From the NCBI GenBank assembly GCA_948099385.1, contig CANUEZ040000182.1, positions 22,135,501 through 22,199,500 on the forward strand: a stretch of 64,000 nt of DNA, written 5' to 3'. Within the stretch, counting starts at the first letter, position 1. Each line of letters opens with the position of its first letter. The notes under the pieces are model-generated. The model did not search any database, had not been told where the DNA came from, and worked only from the letters and a program-made list of their open reading frames with translations. The stretch is from Fasciola hepatica. Taxonomy: Eukaryota > Platyhelminthes > Trematoda > Plagiorchiida > Fasciolidae. Below are positions 36,301 through 47,700 of this stretch, piece by piece. A program made the position numbers and the translations under genes.

Positions 36301-36460
36301 GATCGAAATTCTTTCTCAATCTAGGTATTAGAGGTGCGTTTCTTCGACTACCACTTGACAAAAGATCCCGTGAGTTCACAAAAGCCCTTACGCCGTTTGC
36401 ATTATTTCAGTAGAATATTTTACCTTTCGGTCTCAGTGTATAACAAGGGACTTTTTAAAA
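36280..36460 (+). pseudogene. Ty3/gypsy RT fragment
   Basis: In plus frame 3 it reads LLHQFHGSKFFLNLGIRGAF, then LRLPLDKRSREFTKALTPFA and a stop, then NILPFGLSV. These correspond to the gypsy RT blocks ...LNGSKYFSKLDLKGAFLQL, ..TAF.TP.GLF and .LPFGL. The catalytic Asp of the first block (LDL) has become Gly (LGI). The YVDD box is not found downstream; the element is broken soon after. Confidence 0.75.
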
Positions 36461-36839
36461 TTCCACTTATTCTCTTATTTCTGATTTGGTAGTTTTCATC
36501 CCTTGTCTAGACGGTTTCACTATTGACTCACCGACCAGGTGATTACACGACAAACCTTAGGGTTTGTTGCCTGAATGCTTCCATGCAAGCAATGTTGCTA
36601 CTGATCCCTACGAATGTACCTCTTAACCACTTATTTTCTGTATTTAGGATATCTGGTATATGAACATGGTTTCCTACTCGATCGTGACCTTTTTTATCTC
36701 ATGCGCATTCAGTTGTATCCTTTGAACAGTTTTCCTCATTGTCGAAAAGATGAAATCCTTGGTCTGACTTACTTGTTGGTTGCTTGAAATGAAACGTGAT
36801 TTATGCCATTCTACTAGAAATTGCTTTTATTATGTGCAT

Positions 36840-37385
36840 ATAATTAATTTCCAGCCAGCCAAGTGGACTCAATGGCCCATATCGTGTGAGGCCTGGCAGC
36901 TTGTTCATGCTGACCAGTACGTACCGTTTCCAAAGAAGTACTACGCTCTCAATATCATTGATTCTTATTCCAAGTGACCAGAGGCTTGTTTCAATAACTC
37001 ACTGAGCTCTGACTTCATTATAACTGCACTTCGCAAGACATAAAGCCGATGAGGAATACCATTTTACTACTCCGAAGGTGATAGATAGGTTGAAGTTCCT
37101 GGGTTGCCATCACGTGTTAAATCCTCCAAGTCATCCGAAGCTGAGCTGCATTGCTGAATATTTTGTGCGAACATTAGGGTGCCATCAGACCCACAAATGC
37201 AAGAACATTTAGCGAGCCATTGAACCATGGAAAACTCCCCAATGGATACTCGCAATACTGTCCATTCAACTACGGGTAGTAATCCGGCTAGGTTGTTCAA
37301 GAGCAGCCCACTTCGCGTCAGTATGCCCTAGTTCGAGACCCCGGGAGATGAAACATTTAGATCCCGTGATGAATTCAAACGTGCG
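36840..37385 (+). pseudogene. Ty3/gypsy integrase fragment
   Basis: It is in the same frame as the RT fragment at its start: AKWTQWPISCEAWQLVHADQ and NIIDSYSK correspond to the WP....PWQRLHAD and VVDSYSKWPE blocks. In another frame GCHHVLNPPSHPKL and IAEYFVRTL match the block containing the catalytic Glu. Then come HSTTGSNPARLF and a final block like TTTG..PAELLF. Stops and at least two frameshifts break it. The zinc-binding N-terminus and everything between RT and integrase are missing, so the element has a large internal deletion. Confidence 0.8.
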
Positions 37386-37536
37386 ATTAAGAAGACCAAC
37401 AGAAAGAAAGCAATTCCCTTCGTATACTCTCATCGGTCGTATATGTATAAGATAAGTACTTAAAATAACTACGAAGCGACATGATTAATTTAAACAGTTT
37501 CATAGGACTTGAAGTCCTGTGCGTGTCTTTGTCGGC

Positions 37537-37569
37537 GTGTGTGTGTGTGTATGTGTGTGTGTGTGTGTG
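37537..37569 (+). repeat. (GT)n microsatellite
   Basis: Thirty-three bases of GT with one interruption. On minus it is a CA tract that occupies the same place downstream of the PLE coding remnant as a shorter CA-rich stretch in the other PLE copy (about 44515-44540). Confidence 0.9.
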
Positions 37570-37803
37570 ACTGCACTTCGTTGGCTAAGTTCATGGTAGG
37601 CTAAGAGTGAATGTTTTATGCTTCTGGACACGAGGCGGGTTTGGCGTGAGCGATCGATAATGCCTCATTATATTTAGTCGGTGTTTGTCGAGATGACGTA
37701 ACAAGACCGAGAACGAGTTCACCGGACACATTCGATCAAGTGGCGAGCGATGGCCCAGGTCAGTCAACGTGATAAAATCGATTGTTGTAGGCTGGGCTGA
37801 ATC
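37570..37803 (-). pseudogene. Penelope-like element, GIY-YIG C-terminal fragment (copy 2)
   Basis: On minus this matches the end of the PLE at 42.7-44.5 kb, base for base over about 200 bases: ACAATCGATT, then CCAGGCCATCGCTC.CCACTTG-like, TTCTCGGTCTTG and CATTATCGATCGCTCAC blocks in the same order. It contains only the region after the GIY-YIG endonuclease core plus the 3' flank. The remnant ends sharply at about 37803, where an inverted copy of module R begins. Confidence 0.75.
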
Positions 37804-37805
37804 AT

Positions 37806-37945
37806 CTTTCGGAAACCCATCGACGAGAATATACAAAAAGAATTCGTCTGGCAGAGCCTGTCTTCTGAACTGCCTTTTGAAATTCCTCGAAAGATTTACC
37901 GCTGAGAGGATGATCTGAGAACCGTAAAAGAGGATGGTATCCAAG
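37806..37945 (+). repeat. PLE-associated module R (copy 2)
   Basis: It contains GAATATACAAAAAGAATTCG and TGTCTTCTGAACTG, matching 44580-44680 on plus. Here it lies inverted relative to the adjacent PLE fragment, whereas at the other locus it is in direct orientation downstream of the PLE. Terminal modules that occur in tandem or inverted form are known for Penelope-like elements (pLTRs), so R may be such a pLTR piece; that is inference. Confidence 0.5.
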
Positions 37946-38224
37946 CAACTACTGGATAGGCATTGCTAGATTCAGTGTCTTCGTGTCCGTTTTACTCACC
38001 GAAAGCATGTAGATCAGATAGCCTGAGAGGCCATTTTTCACTATTATCCAACTGATCCTAATTCTCATGTCTGAGTCTTTTCCAGGCAAAAACGACCTCA
38101 GTACAAGTTCCAAACCAACAGGAACGATCAAATCTGAGGGTTCACAGAACAGAAAAGGCCGCGATTACAAGTACTCAGAACTCCGTTCAAGCTGCAGCGA
38201 ATATGGTCACTGTCAATGATCGTA

Positions 38225-38360
38225 ATTTGTGTAATTTTATTGCATCTGTATGCCTGTACATCACGACTACGCAGAGTTCGACTAGGTGCTCTTTCAGCTA
38301 GTTATCTTGATCCTTAATTACGCATAGTTTGGGGCAAAAGCACTGTTGCTTTCATTGAGA
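38225..38360 (+). repeat. Diverged direct repeat, copy 2
   Basis: Starts TTGCATCTGTATGCCTGTAC and includes TAATTACGCATAGTTTGGGG and GCACTGTTGCTTTCA; it aligns with 36165-36300. A weak similarity (GTGCG.TTC, AAAAGATC) continues to about 38410 against the gypsy RT block, so it may be a more decayed copy of the same RT region. Confidence 0.45.
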
Positions 38361-38419
38361 AAAGCCCAAATAGACAAGTGCGATTCCTACTTTCTTCAAA
38401 AGATCATAAACCTGTATCA

Positions 38420-39555
<1,136 letters not shown>

Positions 39556-39824
39556 TAGAGTCTAAATCGATTCGTGTGGAGTGTGATTGGACACTCTTCA
39601 TTGAGGAGCCAAAAATAAATCAAAACTGTGATTTCTCGTAGAGTGTTGATTCACAACCTAGGCAATTCAAACTGGACCGTGATGAAAATATAACATCGGA
39701 GTGTACAAGTATGAAGATGAGCAGGCAGAGGTATACCGGGTACGCATGCCTGGTGTGCGGCAAAAACGGAGAAACCGGCCATGTGCTTCCGGGAAACGTT
39801 TTTCCACTGGTTAACTACTACTTA

Positions 39825-39825
<1 letters not shown>

Positions 39826-39874
<49 letters not shown>
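39826..39874. repeat. (TA)n microsatellite
   Basis: Forty-nine bases of TA, 271 bases after the longer tract. The DNA between the two tracts is clearly richer in G+C. Confidence 0.98.
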
Positions 39875-39877
<3 letters not shown>

Positions 39878-42690
39878 TCATTTTACTCGAACCAAGTGCG
39901 CAGCCACGCACCAAACAAACTAACTGCAATCTCCTTCACCTGTCATATTCCACAAGAGTCGGTCGCCCTTCCGGCTTCTTGCAGTCTTACCCATTTCACG
40001 AATATAATAATATCCTTTGAATGTATCTGGTTGAACGAAAGACCTGCTCTGAGTAACACCACAGCAGTAATTCAGGTAAAAGCACAACGGAACTTGTTAT
40101 CGCAAAGTTTCATTTTCCAGAATTAGTATACTAGTAGCCTTCATTGCCTCTTAGTATTTCATACGTGTATTCTTGTGTGTATGTACATATATTTTTATGC
40201 ATATACCTATACATTTACTGGAGCATGTATCTGTACAAATGTGCATGTATGCATAGATATTGTCGTAACTCACACATGCTGGCATCAGATAAGAAGTTTT
40301 TTTCTTGTGTTTGACACCGTTACCACAGAACTAAATATTTCTGTATCTGCGATAAATAACAAATAGCGGCAATGTTCTAGTACAACATCTCTTGTGGTAT
40401 ACTTATTTGCAGGCTACACACTTGCGCTTCAGATTCTCGCGAAACCCCAATTTTGTCACAAATAGTCGGGCGCAACCATAACGGAATATGAGCCTCTGAG
40501 GAGACATTGGTTAACCCAAACTTCATTGGAAACTCAAGATTCATGAACGTTAGTACTCTTTGCGTTTGCCTTCGTTCTCTGGTATTATTTATTCTATTCT
40601 CCCTAAAGTTCAGAACGACCATTATGAAATCCTGCTTTCTCTTATGCTCTATCACATTGTCTATTTTCAACTACAGTGGGCAATGTGTAGATATCCCATT
40701 GACTTCTCTCTTCAAATGAGCGATGGTTTTCGCGGTTTGTAATAAGTTTGCTTTTACAGGAGTTGGCTATACGAACTGAATGTTGAAGGTGAACGTACAT
40801 GTGAACTGGGAGATTATGTTTTCTGAACACTTTTTCAAAACTCTTGAGAAGTAGCATGGAGCTTTATGTTTAAACACTGTGACCTACTCTAGGTAACTCG
40901 TTTTGTTAGATTTTGGCAATTTTTAAGTCATTAGGCTGAAAACGTCTAAACATTTTAGAGGCTTACCACCGAAGTTCATTGGTTCCAATCACAATCAATG
41001 ATATTGGTTGGGATGGTATCTCAGCTTTCGTTGGAATACCTTGTCGGGGCACTTCGTAAGCTAAGTGACTTTTTCCGAAGCTTTTCACTGCTCATCACAT
41101 TCAGAGTAATATTCTGAGAAGCAGATCCATGACTGAACTTAGGGGCTTCGTGATTTGAACCCCCCCCCCCCTATATAATCAATGTGTGCTCTTATTGTTG
41201 GGCGTTCAATACAGGCTTTATATCACCTGATACTGACCGCTTTTCAAATAACTGATACCTAGCGGGTAGCCGGGAGTATCAGTACCTTGAAACAGTCTTA
41301 CGTTGAAATAAAGACTGTGGTTTACAGCGCTGTTTTTCGGGGTAATGTGTTTGCTATGGTCTACTTCGTTTGCAATGATGGGCTAACTTTGCTCAGATTA
41401 TTTCACATTGGTTACCAAAGTCAGTGCACCATCAACTACCCCGTAATGTAACAAAGTATCAAGTGAATGAGAAGAGTTTTAACAATTTTTTGCCATAGAG
41501 CGGTGTTTTGATATACCCTAACTAAGCCAAGGAACTCGGACCGTACACTGAGAAATTTTTCAGTGAACCACCGTTAACGATGTATGTATGTGAGTATGTA
41601 GAAATATGCGCGCGCACATGTGTGTATGTCTGTCCGTAATTTTGTGTGTATGTACGGTTGCATGTGCGCGTGTAACTGCGTATGCCTGTATGCATGTTAG
41701 ATGACGTGAATGTTTGTGCGTGAATGGTCGCAAACCTGAAACTTTAGTATTTTGAGCAATGTGTGCCGTAATAGCCGTTAAATATGTTGTGCGATAAATC
41801 ATTCTTTATCTCATCTTAACTTTTGAATTCACATTTCGTTTCATTGCAAAAGTAGCGAATTAGCAGCGAAAATGGGATTTTTATTCTCGCTTTCGTAACC
41901 AAATTTGGTAGTTTTTTCGGAAAAATGCAGACCGAAAACCAGTAGAACAAAGTTCAGTCAAAATTATCCGGGAATGAAACTGATCATAGACGTTCTATTG
42001 AAATTGCTTCACATAAGGAAAAATGTCAGTGTAAATGACAGAGTTCTGTCTGCGTTATTTTCCTATTTCAAACGCTGGAAAATGGATCTGAAAGAGAGGG
42101 AAAAGAGGAAACAAACACATTTCGTTTGCATTTATCAAGTTATCAGTTACGTACAAAAACGCACACTGTTCGGACTGTGCTGATGCCCATTATTCATTCA
42201 AACTCCCTACGTGATTATAGAGTGTAACCGCAATGTGAACATCAAATAATCTCGAAAAACAGGACATTTTTGACTAGACGCAGTAGCAATCACCTAGTGG
42301 TTTTCCTTGGTAGATCCAACAGAAATTTTTTGTTTGATGTGAACGTCTGTTTTCATTACTTTTTTAGTCCAAATACACTCCATGATGTGGGACTCACAAT
42401 ACATATCCCTAAAGTTATGGGACTTCACTTTTTTGTGAAAATGTGAACCTTGATTATGTTTCTAGAAAGAATAGTTGGGGTTTTAAAGTAAGAATAAAAC
42501 TTGAAATCTTTCCTAGATGAATAATTATAAGGGCGTTTATTATATCCGCTTCTACTTCGAATGACCGCATTCTAGTGCGCTGGTTTCGGAATCACCTTGC
42601 TAGCCAAAAACTGAAACCAGGTGGAAAATTCTAGAATTTGGATTGATTACCATTGTGGTGCGTCATGTAAACAATCTGTGGTGATATCTA
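39875..42690. other. No gene recognised
   Basis: Anonymous DNA with a 12-base C run (41160-41171) and TG/TGTA-rich stretches at 40165-40270 and 41580-41720. Confidence 0.5.
41160..41171 (+). repeat. C12 homopolymer
   Basis: Twelve consecutive C; its length is prone to sequencing error. Confidence 0.9.
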
Positions 42691-44470
42691 TTGGATTACC
42701 TCATTCACTATGAAGAAGAAAGAAAGGATCGGTTCCAACAGGGAAACCTCTGTCGCCTGACTTTGTCACAAGTGGACTCTATCCAATCTAAACAGAAAAA
42801 TTACGTGTCCTCTCATCATCACCATTCAACCATAACGAACGACCTGTCAGTTGTCTGCAGTATTAAGTTCTTCATCTTCACCTCAGACGTGGTTCGGAAG
42901 ACTAATAACTCCAATGAACTGAAACTTGAAAAATCTCTCATGGAAGTTCCCTTATACGATGGATTCCAGAGAGAAGCTACAAAGTTCGCGGAACATTTAT
43001 CTACAACCGAACTCTTCAGGCCACGGACGGGAGCTCTATCACTCGGCTTCAGTGTCAAGTGTCCACCCAAAAATGTTCATAAGAACTATGGTCAAGCGGA
43101 ATTCGAGCGAACTCACTCCATTCAGCGATGATAATAGGAATTGGTTTCACGCTAAGCTGGTAGACTTGGCCCACAGCTTTCTCAGTACTCCTATTCAACA
43201 ACAGGGTATCCTGATAAACGAACTTTACCAGTCTCTTAAGCAGCTGTGGGACAACCATATTCTTTTGGTGCTCAAATCTGACAGAGGGCAAGGTGTGGTC
43301 ATAATAGAAAACCAGGAGTACGCACGAAAAATGATGAACATCTTGAACGATAGGTGCAAGTTCAAACCAAATCCAGCCCCGGATAACGTACAGCTGATTG
43401 AGAAACAAATTACACGTGAGTCACAAATCCTAGTGTTTCACGGAGTTATCATAGAACTACAATTGAAAAAACTGGAACCTGTAGGTTGTCGCACACTAGT
43501 TCCATATGGTTTTCCAAAGAAACATAAATCTAATATTCCACTACGCCCTGTGCTATCGATGAATGACTCGCCCTACCATAAATTAGCTCAGTAGATAGTC
43601 GAAGTTTTCCAACCAGTACATAAAAGCCTCAGTATTCACACTCTACGTGACTCGTTTCAATTTTGTGATCTTTTGTCCAAAAGTAATCTGCATTGGAAAG
43701 TAAAGTGCTCGTTTGGTAGTAGTTCACTAATCACCAATGTGCCCCTGCTCGAAAAGGTGGATTTTATATGCCAGTTTATCACACAGGAAAACATCAACCT
43801 CAAATTATCACCAGAGATTCTAAAACCACTGATTTTATTGTGCAAAGAGAACATCCTATTCCACTTTCAACGGACAATCTTCAGACCAGTTGGTGGAGCT
43901 GCAATGGGCAGTCCGCTCGCTTTCATAGTCGGACAAGAAAGCAATCCCAGTCGTATGTTTTTCGCGTGCCCAAAAAAGATATCTACACATCTCTCCCGTA
44001 CAAAGGGGAATCAGTAACACGGCTTATTACAAATGCATCAAAATGCGTTACATAGAACACTGTTCTGCTGCACTGTGCTTTCACTATTCCACAAGCTGTC
44101 TCCCCTCGCCCCCATTCAAAGATTGTCATTCAGTCGAATCTACCCCCCACTGCATCTACGCCTGCTCTTGCAGCTGCAAGGAAGCGTACATCGGTAGGAC
44201 CGACTGAGCACTGCGAACTAGAATGGCCGAACATATTCCAAAATACATATACGTGACTCGTTGACTCAGCCTAGTCTAAAACAATCGATTGAGTCACGTA
44301 AGCCGACCCAGGCCATCGCTCACCACTTGAACGATTGTGTTCACACAGTAGATTCGGTGAAGGCGTTCTCGGTCTTGCCACATAATCGTGACAAACTCCG
44401 ACTAAGGATACCTGAGGCATTATCGATCGCTCACACTAAACCGGCCCTGTGAGTCCGAAATAGTGTGACC
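42691..44470 (+). pseudogene. Penelope-like element: RT and GIY-YIG endonuclease (copy 1)
   Basis: Penelope-like elements encode an RT related to telomerase and a GIY-YIG endon​uclease. The 222-codon frame at 42926-43594 covers the region before and at the start of the RT: LVDLAHSFLSTPIQQQ, then LLVLKSDRGQGVVIIE, and YGFPKKHKSNIPLRPVLSMN. After one stop the same frame continues (43673-44017) with SFGSSSLITNVPLLE and GGAAMGSPLA. In that first block the catalytic Asp is Gly. The frame then jumps: the YVDD region and thumb are absent, and the next recognisable block is LPYKGESVTRLI in another frame. The endonuclease follows near 44148 in a third frame as HCIYACSCSCKEAYIGRTD, the GIY-YIG signature. 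The C-terminal part ends at 44452. Stops, frameshifts and the internal deletion make it non-functional. Confidence 0.88.
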
Positions 44471-44569
44471 TTCGCCGTTAACCTACCATGGCTTTGACCA
44501 ACCACATGCAGTCATACACGTACACATAAACACACACATGAATTCGAGTACCGTAAAACTGCTGTTATT

Positions 44570-44720
44570 ATTATTGTACTTGATGGATTTTATGCGTAAG
44601 CGACCAATGAGAGTATACGGAAAGAATTCCTCTCGCAGTGCTTGTCTTCTGAATTGTTTATTCAATATATTACCGCAGGTGTTTTGTAAGACTTTTAACT
44701 TGCTTCTAGTTTATCGAAAA
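44570..44720 (+). repeat. PLE-associated module R (copy 1)
   Basis: It contains GAGTATACGGAAAGAATTCC and TTGTCTTCTGAATTG, aligning with 37806-37945. It sits about 100 bases downstream of the PLE coding remnant, after a CA-rich stretch, in the same orientation as the coding strand. Confidence 0.5.
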
Positions 44721-47700
44721 TAACCAAGTATAGATTTCTTCAATTTTTCTGATTCGAATACTGGGCACGTATGAGCTTTTCAGCAGCAAAGATATCATAC
44801 TATTCACGATGATGGTAATATTGTTTTGGCCTAATGAGATGCTGAAAACATAGAAAATCTATTGTACAAACCTGAAGTCTCGTTAGTTTCCCACTGGAAA
44901 AGGCAATGCGAGATAAGCCAAAAAAAGTGAACCATTAGCTTTCATTTCATGTGTACGTTTACTGTAATAGTCAGCACAACTTAATTCGGCGTCTAGCTCA
45001 AGATCGGTTCGACCCCTAACGATCACCCCAAACTCTTTTTTTCTTTCAGTGTATTACAGCACACCTGCTCCTTTGGTGAACCAAACATCGGACACAGACC
45101 TTACACGGGCTCCGGATTGACGCCTGCACCGATTTTGTCCCATAGCATTCGACCCGAATTATCTACAGATATCTCGTTGACTTGACTGTTTCACTCCCGG
45201 GCAATTGCGAATAGGCGTACACTTGGACGACTCGAATTCGAAGAGCTTTTCCCGTTGAGATTTGTACAGTTGTTGTGTAATATTTGTGACTGTTTTATAA
45301 ACATTATATGAAAACACTGTTGGATGTTTGGTCTTTGGTGGGTTGTATTGGGCATAACTAAACGACTGCTGGAAGTCCCTTAGATTTACAGTTATTCCAT
45401 TAGATGGAATCCACAGAAGTAAACACTACGCATGTTTTCTTTTCCTGAGTCAATGGCTGAAATAACCCTCACATGGATATTTTCTGCTGAAAGGGGTATA
45501 AACTGAAAATTCAATAAAAAACTGACTGCTAGACCCAGCGTGTTACTGGCGAAATGTAACCGTCAAATTAATTGACTAATGACCACTGAATCCGTATCCT
45601 AATGACAAGGGTTAAGCTCTTCTTCTCGCAACATTTGGTCAGCCACGTCTTTCATTTATGTAGCAGTGTGCTGTTATTTCATAATCAGAGAGCGTGGAGA
45701 ATAAATCTAATGAGTTATGAAAATAATACGTATATATATATACATACATGATGTTCAAAGTGTTTCACTATTTGTTCGCTCTAATTTAATGAACATTCGA
45801 AATGGAGCAATAAATTAATAAACCTTCACGGGCATGATATCAGCGTATGCCGTTACAACTACTTTCGTGAAAACATAATAGACAATTATTTACCTGCGAG
45901 CAGTGGTTGGTTGGTAACTTAACTGTCGGCTGAAAGCAATCAAATAAAGTATCTGTTCAGTAATAAAAAACTCTGGCATTGGCTCGTATGTATGTATAAA
46001 AAGAGTTCCCATGAAAACTCAAAAAGAGACGCTGAATACTACGTCAACATTTCCTGTCTGTAATTGGGCTCATTTAGATTCAGCTCTTCGTAGAAAGAAG
46101 CTCAACTACTGTTTTTGGTGTTCCATGAGAATAACACGTAATAATCATACGATGATTCCGTCTTATATGCAGTTCGAGAAAACGCATTTGGACCCATCGA
46201 TTGCTTTTTGTTCAATGTACACTCCAATCAGCATCCATGCATTTCTGCACACAAACAAATGCACCACGTGCGTATGATTCGTCTTAGTGCAACCATGGCT
46301 ACTGATTATCGCAGTAGGCATGTCTGGCTCGCATGATCTGCATCCACATCACGTAACAATCTCTGGCTAGTCGGGGCCCTCCAAACATATGGCTCATGGA
46401 TGAATACCTGTGTGCTTCTGGGTTCCGTTAATTGCTTCATGCTTAGAGAAAAGCCCTATTCTAAACGCTAAGCAACCAATATATTCCAGTGTCAGTTGTT
46501 ATAGCTTCTAACTCTATTTCGAGCAGTTCTGCTGTTAGAAAGCCTCGTTTTGAATGCGTACACCTACCCCACATTTGTCGAGTCTAACGTCGAAAATCCG
46601 GAAATTAGGGGCCAATAAAACATGGTGCGACAGAATCCTTGGCCCTGATTTACTTGAACTGCCTCCAAAACTGCGGTGAACAGACCACCTAGGCAAGGAT
46701 GCTCTCAATTATTTTCACCAATTTCGCATCTAACGGCAGCGGCCGGGTTGTTGTTCGGAATCAAGGTTTCTAATAGGTAGCGCGTTGAACTCATACAAAC
46801 ACATATGTTGAATAATATTAGGGACAAATGACACGACCCATGGAACTATGGTAGGTAGTATCCCACTATCGTCTGACTCGGTACAGCAACTGACCTTACA
46901 TGTTTCTCCAACTCAAGTTTCAGGTTACCGGTTAGCGCTAAAGGGGCAGTGGGTTTGAGGTTGTAGGGTACTCCCTTTTCCAGTGCATTCATGCACCAAT
47001 ATATAATGATGAGGATATCCTTGAAAGAACCCCAACCAAAACCGCTTCACACTTTTACACTTCTGGTGGTGCAACAAAGTACAAACAAATGTTGGCAAGA
47101 GGAATCACCTTTGGGTCCTTCTGGTTGCACTGAAAAAAAATGAAAATATGTGTACACTTTGGAGGTGATGACAAAAAGTTTGGAACACAAGATGTTATTT
47201 AACACGGTCAAACATTTACTTACTGCTATGAGGTGGGTTGGCGCCCGAGTGACATTTTTCTCCAAAATGTGAGTGAATTTCTAAAAGAGTGTATAGTGGA
47301 GGCGAACAATAAATGGCTTGCAAAGACGTAACTTATAGAGGCGAATCTTGAAGCGTTATACACGTTTGAAGTATAAACCGGAATCAAATTCTTAAAGATC
47401 GTAAGCTGCACGGAGGGGATCCATGACCATTTGGTTAACTGGGGCATGGCTTTATACATATCTATATACTGACCATTGGCAAGATTTATTAGATGAACAT
47501 AAAGCACATCACTTGCGAGACCGAAACGGGTTGGCTGAACTGACCGAGTAACTTTCTAAAACACAAATTATGTATGGCTTGTTTTTGTAAATCGCTTTCC
47601 TACTGGTTCCTTAATCTGACAGTTCCACTCAGAACTGAGTCAGTGAATCACTGAGCGCAAATTCAGATAAGAAGCTAACTTTACCTTTGCGCCACATCGT

